64,000 nt of DNA from NCBI GenBank assembly GCA_016717265.1, contig JADKFX010000001.1, positions 1,562,501-1,626,500 on the forward strand. The letters run 5' to 3'. The DNA is from Saprospiraceae bacterium. Lineage in GTDB: Bacteria; Bacteroidota; Bacteroidia; Chitinophagales; Saprospiraceae. This document shows, in pieces, positions 26,508-35,529 of this stretch (within the stretch, counting starts at the first letter, position 1; every line of letters starts with the position of its first letter). Position numbers and translations under genes: made by a program. The notes under the pieces are model-generated. The model was given only the letters and a program-made list of their open reading frames with translations. It did not search any database and was not told the DNA's origin.

Positions 26508-28580
26508 ATGAAGCTTAATAATTTTGCATTAGGAGCCTGGGTTGAAGGTGATGGTGAAGGGCAATTACTCTACAATGCAATCACAGGAGAACTTTTAGGA
26601 TCCGCAAGTAGTAAGGGTTTGGACTTTGGCAGCATGATTGAATATGCTAGAACGAAAGGTGGTCCAGCTTTGCGAAAAATGACATTTCAGGAACGGGGAA
26701 GAATGCTAAAAGCACTTGCTTTGCATCTTACAGAAATGAAATTAAAATATTATCCAATTAGCTTTAAAACAGGTGCAACAAAAACAGATAGTTGGATTGA
26801 TATAGATGGCGGAATTGGAACCTTATTTGCGTACGCTAGTTTGCGTAAAAAATTTTCGAACCAAAAATTTTATGTAGATGGAGATATGATTCCATTATCT
26901 AAAACTGGAAGTTTTATTGCCCATCATATCATGGTCCCTAAAGAAGGTGTAGCAATTCACATAAATGCTTTTAATTTTCCTGTTTGGGGAATGCTTGAAA
27001 AAATTTCTGTAAATCTGCTGGCGGGTGTACCCGCTATTGTCAAGCCTGCAACGATTACTTCCTATTTGGCAGAGGCGGTTGTTAAAGATATTATTGCTTC
27101 TGGAATTTTGCCAGAAGGATCATTGCAATTAATTTGTGGTTCTGCACAATCCATTTTAGATCATGTAAGTAATCAGGATGTGGTAAGCTTTACGGGTTCT
27201 GCTACTACTGGAAAATTATTAAAATCACACCCTCGAATTCTTTCAGAATCTGTACCATTTACGATGGAAGCAGATTCATTAAATGCTTGTATTTTAGGAG
27301 CGGATGTAAAACCGGGGAGTGCAAATTTTGAAATTTTTATTAAAGAGGTACATCGGGAGATGACCGCAAAATGCGGACAAAAATGTACCGCTATTCGAAG
27401 GATTATCGTTCCTTCAGCCCTTGTGGAGGATGTTCAAATTGCTTTATCACAAAAATTGAAAAATACAGTTATTGGAAATCCGGATCGGGAAGAGGTAAGA
27501 ATGGGTGCATTAGCAGGAAGCATTCAACTTTTAGAAGTCAAAGAACGGGTAGCACAATTAGCAACTTTTACACCCATTGTATTTGGAAATTTGAATACTG
27601 TAGAAGTAGTTGGTGCAGATCCAAGTAAAGGGGCATTTTTGTCTCCGATTTTAATGCTCAATGAAAAGCCGTTTGAAAATAGATTGACACATGAGTTGGA
27701 GGCTTTTGGACCGGTTAGTACGATCTTACCTTACCAGGATTTGGAGGAAGCGATTGCTATTTCAAAATTGGGGAAAGGTTCTTTAGTTTCATCGATAATT
27801 ACAAATGACCAAAACATAGCTTGTGAATATGCTTTAGGTGCAGGATCATATCATGGTAGAATATTAATATTAAATGAGCGATGTGCTAAGGAAAGTACCG
27901 GGCATGGATCTCCAATGCCGATGCTTGTGCATGGTGGCCCTGGAAGGGCTGGAGGTGGTGAAGAAATGGGCGGACTTCGAGGGGTAAAACATTATTTACA
28001 GCGAGTTGCTATTCAAGGTTCACCGGAAATGATAAGTTCTATTTCACAAGTATATCAGCAAGGTGCAAAATCCAATGAAAGTGAAATTCATTTGTTTCGA
28101 AAATATTTTGAAGAGCTTTTTATAGGGGATCGTATCACTACAGCAGGCCATACTGTTAGTGAAACAGACATTACAAATTTTGCAAATGTAAGTGGTGATA
28201 ATTTTTATGCCCATATGGATGCCACTTCTTTAGAAGGAACCTTATTTAAAAGTCGGGTTGCTCATGGTTACTTTATTTTATCCAAAGCAGCTGGATTATT
28301 TGTGGATGCAAAGAAAGGTCCTGTGCTATTAAATTACGGAATTGATGAATGCAGATTTACCAAACCGGTTTATCCTGGCATGACAATTTTTGTAAAATTA
28401 ACTGTAAAAGAAAAAATGGATCAAGAAAGTTCCATTAAAATTCCAAACAAGGAGCATCCGGAAATTATAGATCATGAAGTGCCTTGTGGAATTGTGAGAT
28501 GGTTGGTAGAAGTTTTTGACCAAGACAATGATATCGTGGCAATTGCAACCATTTTGACAATGGTGAAAAAGAAAATTTAA
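26508..28580 (+). CDS. paaZ: PaaZ: bifunctional oxepin-CoA hydrolase / 3-oxo-5,6-didehydrosuberyl-CoA semialdehyde dehydrogenase
   Basis: The 690-residue protein has an aldehyde dehydrogenase domain at 1 to about 525: HINAFNFPVWG, VVSFTGSATTG, general base E254 and nucleophile C293 in KCGQKCTA (E. coli PaaZ: E256, C295). A C-terminal MaoC-like hydratase domain runs from about 540 to 690 (VSETDITNFANVSGDNFYAH and RVAHGYFILSKAAG). PaaZ opens the oxepin ring and oxidises the resulting aldehyde. Length is that of the family (about 680). It follows the DUF1569-like gene closely. The C-terminal arm has an insertion after VKLTVKEK compared with a minimal MaoC domain. Confidence 0.93.
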   Translation: MKLNNFALGAWVEGDGEGQLLYNAITGELLGSASSKGLDFGSMIEYARTKGGPALRKMTFQERGRMLKALALHLTEMKLKYYPISFKTGATKTDSWIDIDGGIGTLFAYASLRKKFSNQKFYVDGDMIPLSKTGSFIAHHIMVPKEGVAIHINAFNFPVWGMLEKISVNLLAGVPAIVKPATITSYLAEAVVKDIIASGILPEGSLQLICGSAQSILDHVSNQDVVSFTGSATTGKLLKSHPRILSESVPFTMEADSLNACILGADVKPGSANFEIFIKEVHREMTAKCGQKCTAIRRIIVPSALVEDVQIALSQKLKNTVIGNPDREEVRMGALAGSIQLLEVKERVAQLATFTPIVFGNLNTVEVVGADPSKGAFLSPILMLNEKPFENRLTHELEAFGPVSTILPYQDLEEAIAISKLGKGSLVSSIITNDQNIACEYALGAGSYHGRILILNERCAKESTGHGSPMPMLVHGGPGRAGGGEEMGGLRGVKHYLQRVAIQGSPEMISSISQVYQQGAKSNESEIHLFRKYFEELFIGDRITTAGHTVSETDITNFANVSGDNFYAHMDATSLEGTLFKSRVAHGYFILSKAAGLFVDAKKGPVLLNYGIDECRFTKPVYPGMTIFVKLTVKEKMDQESSIKIPNKEHPEIIDHEVPCGIVRWLVEVFDQDNDIVAIATILTMVKKKI

Positions 28581-28600
28581 ATATTAATTAAAACATAGAA

Positions 28601-29296
28601 CTATTCAAAATATCCTTTGCTTTCTACTTTATTTGAAAAAAAGTTTAAAAAGATCACCACAAACAATAAAAATAGAATTGCTTGAATGCAAACTAATAAT
28701 TTACCAAAAGGTGTAACTGGATGAAAATCTCCTAAGCCCATGGAGGATGCAGTCGTAAAGCTAAAATAAACAGAATCATACCAATTATCTAATGGTTTAT
28801 TGAGATGATCACCGGATGCATAAAAGACAGCAAATGCCAGAATAATTTCTATGTAATTTAGAAATACCAATAACATAGATCTTCTGTAGGATCTTGTTCG
28901 AGTCATTGTATCTGATGCAAAAATTAAGGTTGGTATATATAAAATGGTCTCTAAAACTAACCATATTTGAAACCAGAAAAAGAAACTATTGTGTTCTAAT
29001 TGAAATTTTAAAATAAATATAGGAAAACAAACTTTTGTCAATACAAGTGCGTCAACAGCTAAATCTTTATAATGAATCCCTTTTTTTTCAAAATAATGCT
29101 TTATATAACTTCCCGGAAATAGAAACTGAGAACTTGCTAACAGCAAGCGTACAATTTTTTCAAGTCCGATATCATTATGATGTTCATTTTCCCAAATAGA
29201 TTTAACATTTCGTTTTCTGCGGTCAATTACTTTAGGAGTCGATTTTTGCTCAAGATTTGGTTTACCGAGGATTAGTTTTTTAAAAAACGCCTTCAT
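28601..29296 (-). CDS. Ion channel protein with K+-channel-like pore (GLGD filter)
   Basis: The 231-residue membrane protein has four hydrophobic segments, at about 84-98, 107-126, 141-160 and 197-221, with a re-entrant pore loop TTASSMGLGDFHP at 181-193. The pore resembles potassium channels (consensus T-V-G-Y-G-D), but the filter is MGLGD; Leu in place of Tyr also occurs in the second pore of some two-pore-domain channels. The N-terminal part is charged and cytoplasmic. It begins 7 bases after the AraC-type gene, so the two form one unit. K+ selectivity is inference. Confidence 0.75.
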   Translation of the reverse strand: MKAFFKKLILGKPNLEQKSTPKVIDRRKRNVKSIWENEHHNDIGLEKIVRLLLASSQFLFPGSYIKHYFEKKGIHYKDLAVDALVLTKVCFPIFILKFQLEHNSFFFWFQIWLVLETILYIPTLIFASDTMTRTRSYRRSMLLVFLNYIEIILAFAVFYASGDHLNKPLDNWYDSVYFSFTTASSMGLGDFHPVTPFGKLLVCIQAILFLLFVVIFLNFFSNKVESKGYFE

Positions 29297-29303
29297 AATC
29301 TAG

Positions 29304-30185
29304 TTATATAAATTTATTTGAAGTTAATTTTTTAGGTGTCATTCCAAATTGTTTTTTAAAGGCTTCTATAAAATGACTTGTATTGCTATAACCAATTTCG
29401 TAAGCTGCTTCTTGAACCTGGTAATCACCACTTAACAATAATTGTTTAGCAATTTCTAATTTATGGGCCATTAAAAAATGGTAGGGTGCAATTCCATAAA
29501 TTTCTTTAAAACCTGATTTAAGTTGAAATTCATTTAATTGAACTGCTTTGGAAAGTTCTGGAATCGTTGGTGGATTTTTATATTCACTTATCAAAATATC
29601 TTTTGCATTTTTAATTTTTCTAACAGTTGCTTCATTTTTCAAAAATGGACAATGTTCAACTTGTTGTGGTTTTTCCAGATATAATAGGCTAATGATTTCA
29701 AGAATTTTGGCATTGTAAAATAATCGGTTTAAGTCTGGATTATTACTTTTTTGTGTCAGCTGATTTAAAACCAAAAGTAGTTCTGATTCAATTTCGATTT
29801 CTTCATAAGTTTTTAATTGTGAATCAAAGAGCTTAAAAACAGAAGCAGATTGGTGTCCAGGCACAAATAATTGATGTAATTTTTGTAGGCTTAAAGAAAT
29901 ATGAATAATATGTCCAGGATCGCTGGATTCCAAAATTGTTGATAAATCGGCTTCAGGATTATAGATTATAAAGGCTTTACCCGCAGCAAGTAACCTTGAA
30001 TATACCGGACCAAAACGGAACAGTACACCGGTTTGAAGACAAAATAAAATATGGACTTTTGATTTTCCAAAAATATAAGTCCCCCTTTGAAGGATATGTT
30101 CTGGCTTAATTATTTCTAAAAAAAGTTCGGCGTCTTCAAAGCAGTTAATCGAATTTCCGTTTTGGGTATTTTTCCTACTCAGCAT
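29304..30185 (-). CDS. AraC-family transcriptional regulator
   Basis: The 293-residue protein has an N-terminal sensor-like region (1 to about 190) without a recognised ligand domain. The C-terminal AraC DNA-binding domain holds two helix-turn-helix units: IPELSKAVQLNEFQLKSGFK and the signature VQEAAYEIGYSNTSHFIEAF with FGMTPKKL. It is divergent from the TonB-dependent receptor gene (about 160 bases between starts), which is a common arrangement for iron or heme uptake control in Bacteroidota. It is co-transcribed with the channel gene. The inducer is unknown. Confidence 0.88.
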   Translation of the reverse strand: MLSRKNTQNGNSINCFEDAELFLEIIKPEHILQRGTYIFGKSKVHILFCLQTGVLFRFGPVYSRLLAAGKAFIIYNPEADLSTILESSDPGHIIHISLSLQKLHQLFVPGHQSASVFKLFDSQLKTYEEIEIESELLLVLNQLTQKSNNPDLNRLFYNAKILEIISLLYLEKPQQVEHCPFLKNEATVRKIKNAKDILISEYKNPPTIPELSKAVQLNEFQLKSGFKEIYGIAPYHFLMAHKLEIAKQLLLSGDYQVQEAAYEIGYSNTSHFIEAFKKQFGMTPKKLTSNKFI

Positions 30186-30347
30186 GTTGGGAGTTAATAG
30201 CGTGTGAATACATATTTAATAGGTTTTAACATATAAGCATTGATTTCATAAATTGATTTCAATCTCTAAAGATATGACCTTTTGGGTTATGGATTATGCT
30301 GAATGGGTTATTTTTCTATATTTTAAGCAGCCAATTTTGTGGTCCAA

Positions 30348-32471
30348 ATGAAATCTATTTTATTTATAGTTGCTATTTTTAGTTGCTTACAAGCTTCGAC
30401 TCAAAGTGACTCAATTAACTTGAATGAAGTAGTTATAACGGCTACGAAGACTGAGCGCAGCTTGATTAGTGTCCCAATGCCGGTTTCAATAATCAAGGCT
30501 AAGATTATTAGTATGAGTGGATCCAGTAGATTGCAGGATATCCTGAGCGAACAAAACGGTCTGTCCATCGTGCCTCAAATTAACGGTTTTGGCAATGGTC
30601 TTCAACTTCAAGGTTTAAATCCAGATTATACCATGATTTTAATTGATGGGGAACCCTTAATTGGAAGACTTACAGGAAACTTAGAACTGAATCGGATTAC
30701 GGTAGCAAATATTAAGCGAATTGAAATTGTAAAAGGCCCCAGCTCTAGTTTGTATGGTTCAGAAGCCTTGGGTGGAGTGATCAATATTATCACCCATTCA
30801 CCTGAAGTAAGTAAGCTAAATCTTGGATTAAAATATGCCAGCAACAATACCTTAGATGCTTCGTTGCAAACGAATCTTATCAAGAATGATTTAAGTATTA
30901 GTGTTTTTGGCAATCATTTTAGGACTGCTGGTTTTGATTTATCGCCGAATATTTATGGGCAGACAGTATCGCCTTATTATAATTCGACATTGCAATTGAA
31001 ATTGAAAAAGGATTTTAGAGAACGGCACATTTTTTCATTAAGTGGAAAATCTTATTTTGAAACACAAGAAAATGAATATCAAGTTGTCAATGGTTTAGAT
31101 TCAATTCGGGTATTCGGACACGCTTATGTAAAAGATTTTAGTTTAAATCCGCAGTATAAGTTAAAGCTTGCAAATCATACTTTTATAAATACATCCGTTT
31201 ATGGAAGTTTTTATGAAACCAATACACAATTATTTAAAAATGACAGCCGGGAGGTTTATTATACAGATAGTTTCCAGCAACTATTTATCAGACCTGAAAT
31301 TCAGGCGAGTTGTTATTTTCAGGATTTTCAAAAGTGGACAGCAGGTATTGGAAGTGCATTTGAATCCGTGAAAACTTCGCGATATGCTGATTCAGAACAA
31401 CGAAATCAGCAAACAAATTTTGTTTATATACAACATGAATGGACAATCAAAAATCGCTTTGAAATTGTCAGTGGAATTCGCTATGATCTCAACACAATTT
31501 ATGGATCACAATGGAGTCCGAAATTTGCAGCACAATGGTCTGTTGGAAAACGTTGGAAGCTAAAAAGTTCATTTGGAACAGGGTTTAAAGCACCTGATTT
31601 TAGATATTTGTATTTGAATTTCAAGAATGCAGCTGCCGGATATTTTGTATTTGGTACCAATGAATTGAAATATCAAATTGAAAAGTTAAAAAATAATGGC
31701 GAAATTCAACAGCTCTTCTATGATGTCAATTTAATCGGAAAATTAGATCCTGAGAAGTCAATGGCGATTAATGCTGGATTTCAATTTTATTATAATGCTA
31801 ATGGTCATGTTGATGTTAATTTTTTCAGAAATGATTTGGAAGGATTGATTGAGTCACAACCTATTGCTTTGACTATTGATCAAAAAACAATTTATTCCTA
31901 TTCGAATATAAAAAGAGCTTTTACACAAGGTTTAGAATTTAGTGTGATTCATAAATTAAATTTCGGCTTACACATTGAAATGTCGTCACAAATTTTATTT
32001 GCAATGGATAAGGAGATCTTGGATCAAATTAATCAAGGTCAAGTTTTTGGAAGAGATCCGATTTCAAAAGAAACCTATCGAATCAAAAAATCTGATTATT
32101 TCGGATTATATAATCGTTCCAGACATACCGAATCTTTAAAACTTTTTTACGAAAACAAGAAACATCATTGGGATGCCAGTATTCGATTGATTTATAAAGG
32201 GAAGTTCGGAATTTCGAATACGGCGGGCAGTGTTCAAGGTAATATTCGTCCAGCTTCAGATATTAATGGCAATTCAATTTTAGATCAATATGATCAATTT
32301 GTTGATGGGTATATTTTGTGTAATGTGTCAATTTCAAAGAATTTATTAGATAAATTTAGAATCCAATTGGGGGCTGATAATCTTTTTAATTATATAGACT
32401 CGGATCATATCCCAAGTTTATTTGGGCGAAATTTATATTTAAATGTCAATTATAAACTTTATAAAAAATGA
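30348..32471 (+). CDS. TonB-dependent outer-membrane receptor
   Basis: The 707-residue protein (ATG at 30348; a GTG 9 bases earlier is in frame but less likely) has a signal peptide ending CLQASTQ. A plug domain follows, starting INLNEVVITATKTERS and including LYGSEALGGVINIITH. The rest is a 22-strand-type barrel with SVGKRWKLKSSFGTGFKAPDFR and a C-terminal NLYLNVNYKLYKK. The gene overlaps hmuY-like 32468 by an ATGA, so the pair is translationally coupled. Receptor plus HmuY points to heme or a similar porphyrin as substrate. It is divergent from an AraC-type regulator. Confidence 0.9.
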   Translation: MKSILFIVAIFSCLQASTQSDSINLNEVVITATKTERSLISVPMPVSIIKAKIISMSGSSRLQDILSEQNGLSIVPQINGFGNGLQLQGLNPDYTMILIDGEPLIGRLTGNLELNRITVANIKRIEIVKGPSSSLYGSEALGGVINIITHSPEVSKLNLGLKYASNNTLDASLQTNLIKNDLSISVFGNHFRTAGFDLSPNIYGQTVSPYYNSTLQLKLKKDFRERHIFSLSGKSYFETQENEYQVVNGLDSIRVFGHAYVKDFSLNPQYKLKLANHTFINTSVYGSFYETNTQLFKNDSREVYYTDSFQQLFIRPEIQASCYFQDFQKWTAGIGSAFESVKTSRYADSEQRNQQTNFVYIQHEWTIKNRFEIVSGIRYDLNTIYGSQWSPKFAAQWSVGKRWKLKSSFGTGFKAPDFRYLYLNFKNAAAGYFVFGTNELKYQIEKLKNNGEIQQLFYDVNLIGKLDPEKSMAINAGFQFYYNANGHVDVNFFRNDLEGLIESQPIALTIDQKTIYSYSNIKRAFTQGLEFSVIHKLNFGLHIEMSSQILFAMDKEILDQINQGQVFGRDPISKETYRIKKSDYFGLYNRSRHTESLKLFYENKKHHWDASIRLIYKGKFGISNTAGSVQGNIRPASDINGNSILDQYDQFVDGYILCNVSISKNLLDKFRIQLGADNLFNYIDSDHIPSLFGRNLYLNVNYKLYKK

Positions 32472-33091
32472 TTATGAAAATCAATTATTATTTATTTTTA
32501 CTAAGTATTTTATTTTCTTTTTATTCTTGCAGTGACGATCCTGTAACAATCAATGGAGTACGTTCAGTGAAAATTGTGAATTTACCAGCTGATCCAGCAA
32601 CTAGTTATGATCCAACAAATGGTACCCCTATAGGGACTAAAAACTTATTTACTTTTTTTAGGTTTAGTGATAGTACAATTGTACCCAATACAGATAGTGC
32701 AACTGCAAAATGGGATATTGCATTTAAGGCAAGTACTATATTAATCAACAGCGGAACAAGTGGTCCAGGATTAGGTGCTGCTTTTGTTGAAACTGGTTTG
32801 TTTTCAGACATTAAGGAAGTTCCCGTATCTGGTATTTTTAAAACAGATTCAACCTTGGCAAATCTGGCCATTGGAAAATCTTGGTATACATATGATGCTG
32901 CTGCGATGGTTTTTAATCCAACACCAGGAAAAATATTCGTGATTAAAACTGCGGATAATAAATTTGTAAAAATGGAAATATTAAGCTATTATAAAGATTC
33001 ACCAATAGCTCCGAATAGTAGAGCAGATGCTCCGCGTTATTATACATTTCGTTATGTATATCAGCCAAGTGGAAGTACTAAATTTGAATAA
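32468..33091 (+). CDS. HmuY-family heme-binding lipoprotein
   Basis: The 207-residue lipoprotein has lipobox Cys at residue 21 (FYSC). The mature chain carries the HmuY pattern: WDIAFKASTILINSG, the SWYTYDAAAMVFNPTPGKIFVIKTADNKFVKMEILSYY block and a final YYTFRYVYQ strand. HmuY proteins capture heme at the surface and pass it to a TonB-dependent receptor. The heme-binding residues of Porphyromonas HmuY (two His) cannot be confirmed here, since this protein has no histidine in the expected region. The start overlaps the receptor stop in ATGA; an ATG 6 bases later is possible. Confidence 0.78.
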   Translation: MIMKINYYLFLLSILFSFYSCSDDPVTINGVRSVKIVNLPADPATSYDPTNGTPIGTKNLFTFFRFSDSTIVPNTDSATAKWDIAFKASTILINSGTSGPGLGAAFVETGLFSDIKEVPVSGIFKTDSTLANLAIGKSWYTYDAAAMVFNPTPGKIFVIKTADNKFVKMEILSYYKDSPIAPNSRADAPRYYTFRYVYQPSGSTKFE

Positions 33092-33113
33092 TCATTCGAT
33101 TTCATGAGAAATA

Positions 33114-33147
33114 GAAAAGCCCATCGAAATAAATCCATGGGCTTTTC
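33114..33147. terminator. Strong terminator after the receptor/HmuY pair
   Basis: An 11-bp perfect stem GAAAAGCCCAT/ATGGGCTTTTC with a 12-nt loop, followed by a T run (33148-33154). It lies between convergent genes and can also serve the minus-strand gene ending at 33172. Confidence 0.9.
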
Positions 33148-33171
33148 TTTTTTTATGTAATTAAGCTTTGC

Positions 33172-33696
33172 CTAAAATGCATATCCAATTGCAAAAACAA
33201 AACGAGGAAGGATTCCTTCAAAATCTACCGTAGTATCTAGATTGTCATCTTTACCCGCAAAAATACTGTATTGAGGTCCCATTCCGAGTTCTAAAGTAAA
33301 GCCACTATCCCAAACCCATTGATACCCTAAGGTAGCCCCAATCCCAAATAAATTAAAAGAAGCACTATTATCGGTACCATCTTCTTTCGTTTTATTAATA
33401 TCAAAACCAATATTTGGGCCTATGTAGAAACCTTCTGGTGCTGGCTTTTTTCGATTTGTAATATAAAAACGAAATTCAGCATCAATTCCAAATCCAGTCG
33501 TTTTTATATCACCAAATTTTCTGGAATAAAAGTTTCCTCCAAATTGAAATGAAGTTTTTTGATTTATTGCTTTTTCATAGCGCAAATTAATATTTCCAAA
33601 TGCAAAGGCAAGTGGATTCGTTTTAATAATCTGGTTTTGACTATAAACCTGAATCATAAGAAACGATAAAATAAAGGAGAAGAAAATCTTTTTCAT
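33172..33696 (-). CDS. Outer-membrane barrel protein, DUF3575-like (copy 1)
   Basis: The 174-residue protein has a signal peptide (1-19) followed by alternating strands typical of a small eight-strand outer-membrane barrel: NQIIKTNPLAFAFGNINLRYEKAI, then GFYIGPNIGFDI, GATLGYQWVWDSGFTLELGMG and a final FVFAIGYAF. The aromatic last residue fits BAM recognition. It is paralogous to the protein at 33736-34194, with the same order of motifs, and follows it by 39 bases in the same direction. The function is unknown. Confidence 0.75.
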   Translation of the reverse strand: MKKIFFSFILSFLMIQVYSQNQIIKTNPLAFAFGNINLRYEKAINQKTSFQFGGNFYSRKFGDIKTTGFGIDAEFRFYITNRKKPAPEGFYIGPNIGFDINKTKEDGTDNSASFNLFGIGATLGYQWVWDSGFTLELGMGPQYSIFAGKDDNLDTTVDFEGILPRFVFAIGYAF

Positions 33697-33735
33697 TTGT
33701 TTGTTTATTTAGTTAATTAAATTATTTTAAAAGGA

Positions 33736-34194
33736 CTACCAATGATAGCCCATTGCAAACACTCCATATGGTAAAACACCATTCCCAAAAGTATCACCAA
33801 CCAATGAATATTGTGGACCTAGTCCTAAATCAAGGGATACACCACTTTTCCAAACCCATTGATATCCTATTAAGGCGCCTATTGAAGTTTCAACATCGTC
33901 ATCAATATTTAGTAACAAAATATTTGGACCTGCATAAAATCCAGCTGGGCTCGGACGATTTTTATGGGTAATATAAAATCTATACTCGCTCGTTGCTGCA
34001 AATCCACCATCGTTTCCAGCATAAAATCCCATACCTAAGGATAATGAGGATTTTGAGTTTAGAGCATGCTCATAAGTAGCGTGAAAGAAACCAGCAGCAA
34101 AAAAAATTGGATTTACTTTAATAATATTTGTTTGAGAAAATCCATTTCTGGACATTAAAAAACAGATACATATAAGCAGGAATATCTTTTGCAT
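33736..34194 (-). CDS. Outer-membrane barrel protein, DUF3575-like (copy 2)
   Basis: The 152-residue protein starts at the ATG at 34194; an upstream in-frame TTG at 34206 would only add four residues. It has a signal peptide ending NGFSQ and the same module order as copy 1: TNIIKVNPIFFAAGFFHATYE, SEYRFYITHKNRPSPAGFYAG, ALIGYQWVWKSGVSLDLGLG, FAMGYHW. Tandem duplication with divergence is the simplest reading. No partner gene suggests a role. Confidence 0.72.
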   Translation of the reverse strand: MQKIFLLICICFLMSRNGFSQTNIIKVNPIFFAAGFFHATYEHALNSKSSLSLGMGFYAGNDGGFAATSEYRFYITHKNRPSPAGFYAGPNILLLNIDDDVETSIGALIGYQWVWKSGVSLDLGLGPQYSLVGDTFGNGVLPYGVFAMGYHW

Positions 34195-34350
34195 AAGTTC
34201 AAGCAATCAAAACATAAACATACTGAAATCCTTAATACGTTGTAAATAGTTTAATATTAACAATTAATGTATGTATAAAAAATACAATAACAAGAAAATA
34301 TAAATATTAAATAAATATATGTGTTTAATTATTTAACTATTTCCAGTTTT

Positions 34351-35514
34351 TTATTCCAAAACTTGATACCTGTCTGAATTCGGATGAAACGTTTTCCAAC
34401 TGTGCCAAAATTCCTGATAGGCATTGATATGTTTCAATTTTGGATGCTCTACAGATGTAAAATTCAATGATTCACCAGTAAAACGATAGTAAATCGAATT
34501 CATAAATAAGCTATCATTTCTAAATATAAATTTAGATTCCGGTGTAGGTCTTTCAAATGCAAAGAAACTTTTTTTGTCAGAAGAAAGTAATAATACAATA
34601 AAAGTATTTCCAATTTGATCAAGAATCATCTGATCTTTAATTAATTGATTCCAATCATAGGCTCGGCTATCATTTCCAATTTGAATTCCTATAATCCAGG
34701 ATTTATCACTCCATGAACTACTATCTTTTTTGGTTAATTTACCTTTCGATTTACCAGCTTCATATAAGGCTAAGCTATCATACTTTATTTTATAAACAGG
34801 ATCTTCCTGCATAATTTGAGTATTTGGATGTAAATCAATCCAGGTTTTTAAAGAAGTTTGCTGGGATGGAAATTCAGCTAAGAAGCTGCCCTTCAAAGGT
34901 CCAACCACACATTCTCCAGTTGATTGTCGCCACCAACTTTTGGTCGAATGATCCTCCAACAGGGCATTAAAATGATCCATTCCGACTAACCTAAAATTTT
35001 CTAACTTATGGTTTACAAGAGCTTCATAACATCTGCCCGTTCGGCAAACTGTGCAATAGGTTATTAAGATTGATTTGTCTCCAATTTTATCTGCTACTTG
35101 GTGATGGTAACCAATTAAATATATTGGATATGCTTTAAATTCACCATTCATTGAAAGGCCTAAGACCAGGCGATCAGGATCAATTTCATTTGAATCTATG
35201 GGTTTTAAAATTAAATTTTTTGGAGCATAAAACATTTTATCAGCTGGAAATTCAAAATTAAATTGATAAATCACAAAAAGTACAAAAAGGAAAACCAAGG
35301 TACTTAACCACTTCGATTTTTGAAAAGCAACAAGAAAGCCTGATATCATTGCAAGTCCAAGAAGGCATCGAATATACCATCTCCAGGAATAAAGTGAATA
35401 TGCAAATTCCAATGAATTTATTTTTTGACTTCCCGGTAAAGGCATAATAAAATATACATTGGCAAATTCAAAAAGTATCCATAAAATCGATGCTGTATAA
35501 AATAAATATTTCAT
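34351..35514 (-). CDS. DUF3179 domain membrane protein
   Basis: The 387-residue protein has an N-terminal membrane part with three hydrophobic helices (about 4-22, 49-65 and 70-88), followed by a DUF3179 domain. The latter shows DRLVLGLSMNGEFKAYPIYL, GDKSILITYCTVCRTGR and FNALLEDHSTKSWW, the core motifs of the family. The paired Cys in YCTVC is conserved. Function is unknown; a periplasmic redox or cofactor role is speculative. It follows a lipoprotein gene by 15 bases, so the pair is co-transcribed. Confidence 0.82.
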   Translation of the reverse strand: MKYLFYTASILWILFEFANVYFIMPLPGSQKINSLEFAYSLYSWRWYIRCLLGLAMISGFLVAFQKSKWLSTLVFLFVLFVIYQFNFEFPADKMFYAPKNLILKPIDSNEIDPDRLVLGLSMNGEFKAYPIYLIGYHHQVADKIGDKSILITYCTVCRTGRCYEALVNHKLENFRLVGMDHFNALLEDHSTKSWWRQSTGECVVGPLKGSFLAEFPSQQTSLKTWIDLHPNTQIMQEDPVYKIKYDSLALYEAGKSKGKLTKKDSSSWSDKSWIIGIQIGNDSRAYDWNQLIKDQMILDQIGNTFIVLLLSSDKKSFFAFERPTPESKFIFRNDSLFMNSIYYRFTGESLNFTSVEHPKLKHINAYQEFWHSWKTFHPNSDRYQVLE

Positions 35515-35529
35515 ATTCTCTAACTTAAA

